Part shown: positions 17,875 to 26,974 of the stretch, one piece after another | How the letters are laid out: each line of letters starts with the position of its first letter | Position numbering within the stretch: position 1 is the first letter of the stretch | Assembly: GCF_024710485.1 (NCBI RefSeq) | Contig: NZ_JANJUQ010000032.1 | Span: 109,730 to 173,729 of the forward strand | Direction: 5' to 3' | From: Flavobacterium sp. | GTDB lineage: Bacteria > Bacteroidota > Bacteroidia > Flavobacteriales > Flavobacteriaceae | Length of the DNA: 64,000 bases | Made by a program: the position numbers and the translations under genes | Notes under the pieces: model-generated | Databases searched by the model: none | Told to the model about the DNA's origin: nothing | What the model saw: only the letters and a program-made list of their open reading frames with translations

Positions 17875-20706
17875 ATGCTTGAAACAGAAAATACGATAGA
17901 AGTTCTCGGTGCTCGAGTGCACAATTTAAAGAACATAGACCTTACCATTCCGCGTGAAAAATTGGTGGTTATTACCGGTCTTTCGGGTTCGGGCAAATCG
18001 TCTTTGGCTTTTGATACTATTTATGCCGAAGGTCAACGCCGTTACATCGAAACGTTTTCGGCTTACGCCCGCCAGTTTTTAGGTGGTTTAGAACGGCCCG
18101 ATGTGGATAAAATTGACGGTCTTTCGCCGGTTATTGCCATCGAACAAAAAACCACCAGTAAAAGTCCGCGCTCAACCGTTGGCACCATCACCGAAATTTA
18201 CGACTTCCTGCGTTTGCTTTACGCACGTGGCGGAGAAGCGTATAGTTATGTTTCGGGAGAGAAAATGGTGTCTTATTCCGATGAGCAAATTAAAGATTTG
18301 ATTATCCAAAACTTCAGCGGCAAACGCATCAATATTTTGGCACCGGTGATTCGTGCCCGAAAAGGACATTATGCCGAACTCTTCCAACAAATCACCAAAC
18401 AAGGTTTCTTAAAAGTTCGTGTAAATGGTGAAGTACAAGATTTACTTCCCGGGATGAAATTAGACCGATACAAAACCCACGATATCGAGATTGTAATCGA
18501 CCGAATGCTGATTGAAGCGAATGAAGATAACGAAAAACGATTGGCCGAAAGCATCAAAACAGCCATGTACCACGGCGAAAATGTATTAATGATTCTAGAC
18601 CAAGACACGAATGAACTACGTTATTTCAGCAGAAATTTAATGTGTCCAACCTCCGGAATCTCCTACCAAAATCCGGAACCGAACTTGTTTTCCTTCAATT
18701 CCCCGAAAGGCGCTTGTGAGGAATGCAAAGGTTTAGGAACCGTACACCAAATCAACCTTAACAAAATTATTCCAAATCCGAAATTGTCCATCAAAAATGG
18801 TGGTTTTGCGCCGCTGGGCGAATACAAATCATCGTGGATTTTCAAGCAATTGGAAATTATTGGGGAAAAATTCGGGTTTACGCTAACCGATGCCATAGCA
18901 ACAATTCCGGAAGAAGCCATGCAAATCATCTTGTACGGCGGAAAAGATAAGTTTACAGTAGCGTCCAAAACCTTGGGCATTACCAAAGAATATAAAATTG
19001 AGTTCGAAGGGATTTCGAATTTTATCAAAAACCAATACGACGAAAGCAATTCGACTTCAATCAAACGCTGGGCAAAAGACTTTATGGACGAAATTGACTG
19101 TCCGGAATGTCACGGTTCCCGTTTGAAAAAAGAAGCGATGTATTTCAGAATACACGAAAAAAACATCTTCGAATTATCGACTATGGACATTTCGGATTTG
19201 TCGGCTTGGTTTGACGAATTAAGCCAACATTTATCCGAAAAACAAACCATCATCGCCTCGGAAATTGTCAAAGAAATCAAAGACCGTTTGCGCTTTTTGG
19301 TGAACGTTGGCTTGAATTATTTGTCCTTGAACCGCAGCTCTAAATCACTTTCCGGCGGTGAAGCACAGCGCATTCGATTGGCCACACAAATTGGCTCGCA
19401 ACTCGTTGGCGTGCTATACATTTTGGACGAACCGAGTATTGGCTTGCACCAAAGAGACAATGAAAAGCTCATTCAATCGCTGGAACAATTGCGCGACATT
19501 GGGAACTCGGTTTTGGTGGTGGAACACGACAAAGACATGATTGAACGTGCCGATTATGTAATTGATATTGGTCCGAAAGCCGGAAAATTCGGAGGACAAA
19601 TCATCAGCCAAGGAACGCCGAAAGAACTTTTGAAAGAACAAACCATTACAGCCCAATACTTAAACGGTCAAATGGCGATTGAAGTGCCGAAAAAGCGTCG
19701 TGAAGGCAACGGGAAAACGCTTATACTGACCGGTGCTACCGGCAATAATTTGAAAAATGTTTCGATTGAATTGCCGCTGGGAAAACTCATTTGCGTAACC
19801 GGAGTTTCGGGTAGCGGGAAATCGACGTTGATTAACGAAACCCTATATCCGATTTTGAATGCGCACTTTTTTAATGCCGTAAAAAAACCGCAACCTTATA
19901 AAAAAATCGAAGGCTTAGAGCATATCGACAAAGTAATTGATATTGACCAAAGTCCGATTGGCCGTACACCGCGATCGAATCCGGCGACTTACACCGATGT
20001 GTTTTCAGAAATACGGAGCTTGTTTACCCAAACGCCGGAAGCCATGATTCGCGGCTACAAAGCCGGACGTTTCAGCTTTAACGTTTCGGGCGGACGATGT
20101 GAAACCTGCGAAGGTTCGGGTGTGCGTACTATTGAAATGAGTTTCTTGCCTGATGTTTATGTGGAATGCGAAACCTGTCAAGGCAAGCGTTTTAACCGTG
20201 AAACGTTGGAGATTCGCTACAAAGGCAAATCGATTTCGGATGTGTTGAACATGACGGTTGATGAAGCAGTGGCATTTTTTGAAAACATCCCGAAGATTTA
20301 CCGCAAAGTAAAAACGATACAAGATGTTGGTTTGGGTTACATTACCTTAGGTCAGCAAAGCACAACCTTATCGGGCGGTGAAGCGCAGCGCATTAAATTG
20401 GCCACCGAATTGTCGAAAAAAGACACCGGAAATACGTTTTACATTATGGACGAACCTACGACCGGTTTACATTTTGAAGACATTCGTGTGTTAATGGACG
20501 TGATTAATAAATTGGTGGACAAAGGCAATACAATATTGATTATTGAGCACAACATGGACGTCATCAAACTGGCCGATCATATTATAGACGTTGGTTTGGA
20601 AGGCGGCAAAGGCGGTGGCGAAATCTTGTGCGTTGGAACACCGGAAGAAATCATCAAGAACAAAAAAAGCTATACCGCCCAATTCCTGAAAAAAGAACTA
20701 AATTAG
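17875..20706 (+). CDS. uvrA: Excinuclease ABC subunit A
   Basis: 943 residues, the expected UvrA length. It has two ABC modules: Walker [15 protein letters not shown] near residue 33 with signature [14 protein letters not shown], and a second [14 protein letters not shown] with [15 protein letters not shown]. Between them are the zinc-finger cysteines: [16 protein letters not shown], and CETCEGSG with CETCQGKR. It is the damage-recognition ATPase of nucleotide excision repair and works with UvrB, which is encoded at 52848. TACCTTTG at 17838-17845 fits the -7 promoter element 30 nt upstream of the start. Confidence 0.97.
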   Translation: MLETENTIEVLGARVHNLKNIDLTIPREKLVVITGLSGSGKSSLAFDTIYAEGQRRYIETFSAYARQFLGGLERPDVDKIDGLSPVIAIEQKTTSKSPRSTVGTITEIYDFLRLLYARGGEAYSYVSGEKMVSYSDEQIKDLIIQNFSGKRINILAPVIRARKGHYAELFQQITKQGFLKVRVNGEVQDLLPGMKLDRYKTHDIEIVIDRMLIEANEDNEKRLAESIKTAMYHGENVLMILDQDTNELRYFSRNLMCPTSGISYQNPEPNLFSFNSPKGACEECKGLGTVHQINLNKIIPNPKLSIKNGGFAPLGEYKSSWIFKQLEIIGEKFGFTLTDAIATIPEEAMQIILYGGKDKFTVASKTLGITKEYKIEFEGISNFIKNQYDESNSTSIKRWAKDFMDEIDCPECHGSRLKKEAMYFRIHEKNIFELSTMDISDLSAWFDELSQHLSEKQTIIASEIVKEIKDRLRFLVNVGLNYLSLNRSSKSLSGGEAQRIRLATQIGSQLVGVLYILDEPSIGLHQRDNEKLIQSLEQLRDIGNSVLVVEHDKDMIERADYVIDIGPKAGKFGGQIISQGTPKELLKEQTITAQYLNGQMAIEVPKKRREGNGKTLILTGATGNNLKNVSIELPLGKLICVTGVSGSGKSTLINETLYPILNAHFFNAVKKPQPYKKIEGLEHIDKVIDIDQSPIGRTPRSNPATYTDVFSEIRSLFTQTPEAMIRGYKAGRFSFNVSGGRCETCEGSGVRTIEMSFLPDVYVECETCQGKRFNRETLEIRYKGKSISDVLNMTVDEAVAFFENIPKIYRKVKTIQDVGLGYITLGQQSTTLSGGEAQRIKLATELSKKDTGNTFYIMDEPTTGLHFEDIRVLMDVINKLVDKGNTILIIEHNMDVIKLADHIIDVGLEGGKGGGEILCVGTPEEIIKNKKSYTAQFLKKELN

Positions 20707-20822
20707 CAGGCTGTTTTTAGCCCGGATTGCAACAGAAATCCTTTTTAATTTTTTTTTAAATTAAAAAGATTGCCGTGGAAAGCCGGACACGAGCGCAGCA
20801 ACTGGCGCAGCAAACAGCTCCA
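20707..20822. repeat. Structured intergenic element, copy 1
   Basis: Between uvrA and the LOG gene lies a self-complementary block. The centre TTTTTAATTT (20742-20751) pairs perfectly with AAATTAAAAA (20758-20767); this stem is extended by ATC with GAT. Outside it, CCGG in TAGCCCGGATTG faces CCGG in AAGCCGGA, and CTGTTT faces AAACAG. The end AAACAGCT and the blocks TAGCCC.GAT, ATCCTTTTT and AAAAAGAT recur in copy 2 at 43562-43674. I recall similar sequences between genes of other flavobacteria; function unknown. Confidence 0.65.
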
Positions 20823-20847
20823 AAATAAAAAATAAAAAAAGATTACT

Positions 20848-21573
20848 ATGGCATTTGAACAATACGAAAATGAAGACCACAGAATACAGGAAAAATTAAA
20901 GCAAAAAACCTGGAATGAGATAAGAACCAACGACTCTTGGGCGATTTTTAAAATCATGTCGGAGTTTGTAAATGGTTATGAAAGCATGGCGCGCATTGGT
21001 CCGTGTGTATCTATTTTTGGCTCGGCCCGAACCAAACCGAATACGAAATACTATTTGTTGGCTGAGAAAATTGCTTACAAAATCAGTAAAGCCGGTTACG
21101 GTGTGATTACCGGCGGCGGTCCCGGAATTATGGAAGCAGGAAACAAAGGTGCGCACAACGGCGGCGGAACTTCGGTAGGTTTGAACATCGAATTGCCTTT
21201 TGAGCAACATTTTAACCCTTACATCGACAAAGATAAAAACCTGAACTTTGATTACTTTTTTGTGCGCAAAGTGATGTTTGTTAAATACTCTCAAGGTTTT
21301 GTAGTGATGCCGGGCGGATTTGGAACTTTGGATGAATTATTCGAAGCGATGACTTTAATTCAAACCAAAAAAATTGGTCGTTTTCCGATTATTTTGGTGG
21401 GAAGCGAATTTTGGTCGGGCTTACTGGATTGGATAAAAACGACCATGATTGACAAAGAGCACAATGCCAGTCCGGACGACATGAATTTAATCAAAGTTGT
21501 AGATACTGAAGATGAAGTGGTGGAAGCACTGGACAATTTCTACAAAAAATACAATTTGAGTCCGAATTTTTAA
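20848..21573 (+). CDS. LOG family protein (TIGR00730 / lysine-decarboxylase-like fold)
   Basis: A 241-residue Rossmann-fold protein. The central VSIFGSARTKP, the GVITGGGPGIMEAGNKGA loop and the PGGFGTLDELFEAMTLIQT motif are the diagnostic elements of the LOG / cytokinin-riboside-5'-monophosphate phosphoribohydrolase family. Members hydrolyse nucleoside 5'-monophosphates to base and ribose-5-phosphate; the older label lysine decarboxylase is not supported by function. It has a charged N-terminal extension of about 45 residues. The following hairpin at 21583 separates it from the O-acyltransferase gene. Confidence 0.9.
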   Translation: MAFEQYENEDHRIQEKLKQKTWNEIRTNDSWAIFKIMSEFVNGYESMARIGPCVSIFGSARTKPNTKYYLLAEKIAYKISKAGYGVITGGGPGIMEAGNKGAHNGGGTSVGLNIELPFEQHFNPYIDKDKNLNFDYFFVRKVMFVKYSQGFVVMPGGFGTLDELFEAMTLIQTKKIGRFPIILVGSEFWSGLLDWIKTTMIDKEHNASPDDMNLIKVVDTEDEVVEALDNFYKKYNLSPNF

Positions 21574-21582
21574 TTGTTATTT

Positions 21583-21650
21583 AGCCACGAATTACAACAA
21601 TTTCCACAAATTAATTAGTGCTAATTGTTGTAATTTGTGGCTTAATTTTT
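21583..21650 (+). terminator. Long hairpin with T tract, terminator-like
   Basis: AGCCACGAATTACAACAATT (21583-21602) is complementary to 21623-21642 with a single mismatch (20-bp arms, 20-nt loop), followed by TAATTTTTT. It can end transcription of the LOG gene. Similar GCCACGAATT palindromes are familiar to me from flavobacterial intergenic regions, so it may be a dispersed repeat used as a terminator. Confidence 0.75.
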
Positions 21651-21656
21651 TACCAG

Positions 21657-23090
21657 ATGTTTTTCAACTCGCTCCATTTTGCCGTTTTCCTGCCCATCGT
21701 TTTTTTGATGTATTGGTTTGTGGGTCAAAGATCAAAAATCAACCAGAACTACATTTTGATTTTGGCGAGTTATTACTTCTACTCTTGCTGGGATTGGCGG
21801 TTTCTATTTTTATTGGTCTTTTCCACCCTACTCGATTATTTTTCGGCCATTCAAATAGAAAAAAGCGATACGCCACGACGAAAAAAACTCTGGCTGTGGA
21901 TTTGTATTTCCATCAACTTAGGATTTTTAGGCATTTTTAAATACTACAACTTTTTTGCCGAATCTTTTGCCGAGTTGTTTACGGCTATCGGTTTTAAAGT
22001 CAGCCCACTTTTATTGGACGTGATTTTGCCGGTTGGGATTTCTTTCTATACTTTTCACGGCTTGTCGTACATCATTGATATTTACTACGGTCGCATCAAA
22101 TCGGAGAAAAACTTTGTCGATTATTCGCTGTTTGTGAGTTACTTTCCGCTCTTAGTAGCCGGACCGATTGAACGCGCGACACACTTGTTGCCACAGTTGA
22201 AAAAACGACGCAAGTTCAATTTCGAAAAAGCCAAAGAAGGCGTGTATCAAATCATTTGGGGATTGGTTAAAAAAGTGGTCATTGCCGATACTTGTGCGGT
22301 GTATGCCAATGGTATTTTTGAGAATTACAACTCGATGAACTCGCTTTCGCTAATGTTGGGTGCGATTTATTTTGCGTTTCAGATTTACGGTGATTTTTCG
22401 GGGTATTCCGACATTGCCTTGGGAACGTCTAAATTGTTCGGCATCGATTTATTGAAGAACTTTAATTTCCCTTATTTCTCTCGGGATATAGCCGAATTTT
22501 GGCGTCGTTGGCACATTTCGCTTTCGTCTTGGTTTAGAGATTATTTGTATATACCATTGGGTGGCAGCAAAGGCTCAAAACTGTTTCAAATTCGCAATGT
22601 GATGATTATCTTCTTGGTCAGTGGCTTTTGGCATGGCGCCAATTGGACGTTTATCGCCTGGGGATTAATCAACGCCTTGTACTTTATTCCGCTGATGGTA
22701 CTCAACAAAAACCGCAGCAATATGGACAGCTTTCAGTTGCAGTTGAATTTGGATTCGCTGCGCATTATAATCAACATCATCCTGACTTTTGGTATCACTT
22801 GTGTGGCGTGGATTTTTTTCCGCTCGAAAACCATACAAGACGCCTTTGCTTATATTGGCCGAATGTTCACCGAAGGTCATTTTACCGAACAATATTTCAA
22901 AATTGAGCGTTATACCACTGAGTTGTGGAGTTTATTGTTGATTTTTGTGTTAGTCGAATGGAACAGCCGCACCAAAATCGAACCGATTTCGGGTAAATAC
23001 AGTTGGATAAAAATGAGCTTTTGTTTAGCGGCTATTTTGGCCTTGGGTGTGTTTTCGGATTACAAAGAATTTATTTATTTCCAATTCTGA
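21657..23090 (+). CDS. MBOAT family O-acyltransferase (AlgI-like)
   Basis: 477 residues from ATG 21657; an upstream GTG at 21618 lies inside the preceding hairpin and is rejected. A polytopic protein with the MBOAT signature: DFSGYSDIALGTSKLFG, FWRRWHISLSSWFRDYLYIP, LGGSKG, and the catalytic-histidine segment SGFWHGANWTFIAWG. AlgI-type proteins pass acetyl groups from the cytoplasm across the membrane to a periplasmic acetyltransferase that decorates an exopolysaccharide. The next gene, whose start overlaps this stop (TGATG), encodes the SGNH-like partner, which supports this role. The modified glycan is unknown. Confidence 0.9.
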   Translation: MFFNSLHFAVFLPIVFLMYWFVGQRSKINQNYILILASYYFYSCWDWRFLFLLVFSTLLDYFSAIQIEKSDTPRRKKLWLWICISINLGFLGIFKYYNFFAESFAELFTAIGFKVSPLLLDVILPVGISFYTFHGLSYIIDIYYGRIKSEKNFVDYSLFVSYFPLLVAGPIERATHLLPQLKKRRKFNFEKAKEGVYQIIWGLVKKVVIADTCAVYANGIFENYNSMNSLSLMLGAIYFAFQIYGDFSGYSDIALGTSKLFGIDLLKNFNFPYFSRDIAEFWRRWHISLSSWFRDYLYIPLGGSKGSKLFQIRNVMIIFLVSGFWHGANWTFIAWGLINALYFIPLMVLNKNRSNMDSFQLQLNLDSLRIIINIILTFGITCVAWIFFRSKTIQDAFAYIGRMFTEGHFTEQYFKIERYTTELWSLLLIFVLVEWNSRTKIEPISGKYSWIKMSFCLAAILALGVFSDYKEFIYFQF

Positions 23091-23974
23091 TGAAACGATT
23101 TTTCCAATTTTTAGGCAAAGGTTTGGCGGTGTTGTTACTCACCACAATAGTACTGGATGTATTGTATACCTTGGTTTACAAGCAATCGGATGATCGCAAT
23201 AAAATCAGTTATTTGTACCATTCCGAGAACCAGCAGTACGATGTCGTTTTTTTAGGTTCTTCTCGTGTTAACAATCATTTTGTTCCGAAATATTTCAACG
23301 ACAGAGGTTACAAAACCTACAACTTCGGCATCACGCGTTCCCGTTTGGAAGAATCGGCGCTGATGTTAAAATTGATGGTCGAACGCAACTATGTGATAGA
23401 CACGCTCATCCTTCAGGTAGATTTGAACATCAATACGAATGACCATTCTGAGGCGATACGCTCTTTGTTTATGCCGTACCTTCACCAATCGAAAACCATA
23501 CGCGAGCATTATAAAGACATTCCGGAATACAACGAGCTGCTTTTGGTGCCGTTTTACCGCTATATGCATTACGATTCGCGCATCGGATTTAGGGAAATGT
23601 ACGCTTCACTTGTTCATAAGGAAACCAATGCATTACATCGGGACGGATTTAATGCCTTGACTAAAAACCAAAGACCTATGGTAGCCGCCGATTTATCGAA
23701 ATATTACCCGAAACGCAACAAGGCCTACGAGGAAATCAAGGCTGTTTGTAAAGCCCATAATATTCATTTGATTGCCGTGACTACGCCGATGTGTATGAGT
23801 ACGATTAATCGGGAGTATTTCAACCATATTCAAAAGGTATATCCTGAGATTTATCGTTTGGAAGATGCAGTTACCGATGACAAATATTTTTCCACTTGTG
23901 GGCATTTAAATGAAGACGGAGCAATGGAATACACTAAAGCGGTTTTTGAAAAATTCTTTAAACCTCTACATTAA
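23090..23974 (+). CDS. SGNH-like membrane-anchored protein, probable O-acetylation partner
   Basis: 294 residues from ATG 23090, which overlaps the MBOAT stop by one base; the longer frame from 23003 lies inside the MBOAT gene. One N-terminal membrane helix (LAVLLLTTIVLDVLYTLVY) is followed by an extracytoplasmic domain with the SGNH nucleophile motif VVFLGSSRVNNHF, an NFGITRSR block, and the C-terminal CGHLNEDGA containing the likely catalytic His. It resembles AlgJ/AlgX/DltD-type acetyltransferases and esterases that receive the acetyl group delivered by an MBOAT protein. The pairing is inference from operon structure and motifs. Confidence 0.72.
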   Translation: MKRFFQFLGKGLAVLLLTTIVLDVLYTLVYKQSDDRNKISYLYHSENQQYDVVFLGSSRVNNHFVPKYFNDRGYKTYNFGITRSRLEESALMLKLMVERNYVIDTLILQVDLNINTNDHSEAIRSLFMPYLHQSKTIREHYKDIPEYNELLLVPFYRYMHYDSRIGFREMYASLVHKETNALHRDGFNALTKNQRPMVAADLSKYYPKRNKAYEEIKAVCKAHNIHLIAVTTPMCMSTINREYFNHIQKVYPEIYRLEDAVTDDKYFSTCGHLNEDGAMEYTKAVFEKFFKPLH

Positions 23975-23976
23975 CT

Positions 23977-26790
23977 TTGAAACAACTGACTTACATACTT
24001 TGTTTGCTTAGTGGTTTGGCTTGGTCCCAACACCATTCAAAATTGGTGGCCGAAGTGGATACTGAAACCAAAATGATTACTGTTGTTCAGGAGTTGACGT
24101 TTAATAATACCTCAAAGGATACACTCACTAATTTTGTTTTAAACGATTGGAATCAAGCGTATCATGATAAAAGAACTCCTTTGGCCCGAAGATTTTCAGA
24201 TGAATTTGAACGCACCTATCATTTGGCCAAAGACAGAGAACACGGTAGAACCACCAACATTACCGTCATCGATCACAATCAATCGATTTTAAGTTGGGAA
24301 AGAGACGAAAATTACCCTGATGTGATTCAGGTTCGTTTAAAAGAAAAATTATTACCCAATCAAAAAGCTACTTTTCGCCTTACCTATGCGATTAAAATTC
24401 CTAGCGATAAATTCACAGGCTTCGGCTATGGAGATAAAGGTAAAATGACCTTGAAAAACTGTTTTTTGATGCCGTCCCGTTACGAAAACGGTAGTTTCAT
24501 CAAGTACAACAACCTTAACTTGGATGATGCATCAAATGGGTTGAGTGATTTCGATATCAATCTCAAAATTCCTTCCCATTTAGTAGTTGATACCGATTTG
24601 AATGAAGTCAGCAAACAACCACTAGGCCATCAAACCCTATATGTTTTAACCGGAAAAAACAGATTACAATTGAATTTGTTTATTGATGAGGCCAAAGAAT
24701 TTGCTGTTTTCAAAAACGAACATGCAGTAGTAGTTTCCAATCTGAGAGATTCGCGTTTGACTGATATACAGCGTGCGATTGTAATTGATAAAATCGTAAA
24801 TTATGTAGCCGAAAATCTTGGCGCTTATCCGCACGAGAAGATTACGGTTTCCCAAAACGATTACAATCGAAATCCGTTTTACGGCTTGAACCAATTGCCC
24901 AATTTTATCAGTCCGTTTCCGGACGAATTTATGTATGAAATCAAATTTCTGAAAACTTACCTCAACAATTATTTGCATACTACTTTGCAACTCGACCCAA
25001 GGAAAGATGCTTGGATATTTGATGGTATTCAGGTGTACACTATGATGAAATACATCGAAGAATTCCACCCGGAAAGTAAAATGATGGGTAGCGTGGCCAA
25101 AATGAAAATGTTGCGCGGTTACAATTTGGTCAGTCTCGATTTCAACGGGCAATACAGCTATTTTTATATGTTGATGGCGCGTAAAAATCTCGACCAACCT
25201 TTGAGTGCGCCGAAAAACACTTTGATCAAATTCAACGAAAAAATCGCCTCTAAATACCGAGCCGGTTTGAGCTTGAAGTATTTGGACAGTTATTTGGAAA
25301 ACGAAATAGTCCCTAACAGCATCCGTTCATTCATAAATTTGAACAAAGAGCGACAAACGAACAAAAATGATTTTGAATTGCTGCTAACCAAAAACACCCC
25401 TAAAACGATTAATTGGTTCTTTGACAAAATCATTTACTCTCGTGACATTGTTGATTTTAAATTTGACAAGGTAAGCCGAACCAAAGACAGTGTTAGTTTT
25501 TCGCTTAAAAACAAAACTGAAACCCAAGTTCCCATCCCAATTTACGGGATTAAAAACAAACAAGTCGTCTTTAAAAAATGGATAGATACTTTCCCTAAAG
25601 ACAGTCTGTTTACCATTCCAAGAAACGAAGCCGATAAAATTGTTCTCAATTACAAGAACGAAGTACCGGAGTTTAATTTGAGAAACAACTGGCAATCGTT
25701 GCGTGGCTTTCGTTTGAACAGTCGCCCAATTAAGTTTATCTTTTTCAAAGATTTAGAAGACCCGAATTACAACCAAATAGTGTACATTCCGACTTTAGAA
25801 TATAACTTATACGATGGCTTGTTGCCCGGGATTCGTTTTCACAACAAAACCATTTTAGACAAACCGTTTAATTTTGATGTAAATCCAACCATATCCACCC
25901 AAACTAAAAGTCTGTCGGGCAAAGCCAATTTTATGGTGAACCAATTCAATCGCGAAAGCAACTTGTACAGTATTCGCTATCAATTGAACGGTCATTATTT
26001 GCATTATGCCCCGGATGCATATTACACCAAGGTCAATCCGATGGTGTTTTTGCGTTTCCGTCCGGATGATTTAAGAGACAACAAAAAAGAAATGATCTCT
26101 TTTAAGTATATCATGATTGACCGCGAGAAATCGGTTTACATCGTGGATGAAAATACCGAGAACTATCAGGTTTTTAATGCTAAATACTACAACGGCCGAA
26201 CCGAAATCACGAAACACTATAATTTTTTAACCGATTTTCAGCTCTCCAAATCATTTGGAAAAGTAGCTGCGGAATTTCAGTTTCGACAACTCTTCGACAA
26301 CAGCAAACAGCTTAATTTACGTTTGTTCGCCGGGACTTTTTTGTACAACAACAACACTTCCACTTTTTTTGATTTTGCACTCGACCGACCGACAGATTAT
26401 CTTTTTGAATACGACTATTTAGGCCGTTCAGAAACCTCCGGTTTGTTTAGCCAGCAATTGCTTCCTACAGATGGTTTTTTCAAATCGATGTTGGAAACCC
26501 GTACTGCCAACCAATGGATGACCACTTTAAATGCCAGCACCAACATTTGGAATTGGATTGAAGTGTATGGGGATGCCGGAGTGATTAAAAACAAAAATAC
26601 CAATCCCCAATTTGTTTACGATAGCGGTGTTCGCCTGAACTTGGTCACCGATTACTTCGAATTGTATTTCCCGGTTTACTCCAGCAATGGTTGGGAAATT
26701 GGAGAGAGAAATTATGGTGAACGCATACGCTTTTTGGTTACTTTTAATCCGGACACACTCATCAGTCTTTTTACCAGAAAATGGTTTTAA
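23977..26790 (+). CDS. Degenerate M1-aminopeptidase-like domain fused to an outer-membrane barrel
   Basis: 937 residues starting with TTG at 23977, two bases after the preceding stop; the TTG gives a good signal peptide (MKQLTYILCLLSGLAWSQ). Residues about 20-470 resemble the M1 aminopeptidase N-domain and catalytic domain, including a GLNQLPNF segment in the place of the exopeptidase loop. The zinc site is lost: HExxH is replaced by KTYLN and the third ligand region reads WIFDG instead of WxxEG. Residues about 560-937 are beta-rich with alternating aromatic strands ending in a terminal aromatic (RKWF), typical of a Bacteroidota outer-membrane barrel. It is probably an inactive periplasmic scaffold tethered to the outer membrane; function unknown. 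Confidence 0.7.
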   Translation: MKQLTYILCLLSGLAWSQHHSKLVAEVDTETKMITVVQELTFNNTSKDTLTNFVLNDWNQAYHDKRTPLARRFSDEFERTYHLAKDREHGRTTNITVIDHNQSILSWERDENYPDVIQVRLKEKLLPNQKATFRLTYAIKIPSDKFTGFGYGDKGKMTLKNCFLMPSRYENGSFIKYNNLNLDDASNGLSDFDINLKIPSHLVVDTDLNEVSKQPLGHQTLYVLTGKNRLQLNLFIDEAKEFAVFKNEHAVVVSNLRDSRLTDIQRAIVIDKIVNYVAENLGAYPHEKITVSQNDYNRNPFYGLNQLPNFISPFPDEFMYEIKFLKTYLNNYLHTTLQLDPRKDAWIFDGIQVYTMMKYIEEFHPESKMMGSVAKMKMLRGYNLVSLDFNGQYSYFYMLMARKNLDQPLSAPKNTLIKFNEKIASKYRAGLSLKYLDSYLENEIVPNSIRSFINLNKERQTNKNDFELLLTKNTPKTINWFFDKIIYSRDIVDFKFDKVSRTKDSVSFSLKNKTETQVPIPIYGIKNKQVVFKKWIDTFPKDSLFTIPRNEADKIVLNYKNEVPEFNLRNNWQSLRGFRLNSRPIKFIFFKDLEDPNYNQIVYIPTLEYNLYDGLLPGIRFHNKTILDKPFNFDVNPTISTQTKSLSGKANFMVNQFNRESNLYSIRYQLNGHYLHYAPDAYYTKVNPMVFLRFRPDDLRDNKKEMISFKYIMIDREKSVYIVDENTENYQVFNAKYYNGRTEITKHYNFLTDFQLSKSFGKVAAEFQFRQLFDNSKQLNLRLFAGTFLYNNNTSTFFDFALDRPTDYLFEYDYLGRSETSGLFSQQLLPTDGFFKSMLETRTANQWMTTLNASTNIWNWIEVYGDAGVIKNKNTNPQFVYDSGVRLNLVTDYFELYFPVYSSNGWEIGERNYGERIRFLVTFNPDTLISLFTRKWF

Positions 26791-26943
26791 AAACTGCCTC
26801 TATTCATTATTTTTTACATTTTTATTTATAATACTTAACAATTCTTAAACATTTATCAATCAACTACCTATTTTAAACTTCAAAATTATAGATAGTTGAA
26901 TTATATTTTTTCAACAGTATGCTAAAACTTGTTGCTTTTTATT

Positions 26944-26951
26944 TAAATTTG
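26944..26951 (+). promoter_or_regulatory. Candidate -7 element TAAATTTG
   Basis: A perfect match to TAnnTTTG 23 nt upstream of the dehydrogenase start. I see no good TTTG at the expected -33 distance. The rest of the 26791-26974 gap is A+T-rich without ORFs. Confidence 0.45.
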
Positions 26952-26974
26952 TTTTTTTTAGAAAATAATGCAAC

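Noticed and set aside
20707..20847. Possible riboswitch before the LOG gene
   Set aside because: The structure is shared with an unrelated gene border at 43562 and lies close to the uvrA stop, so a gene-specific sensor is unlikely.
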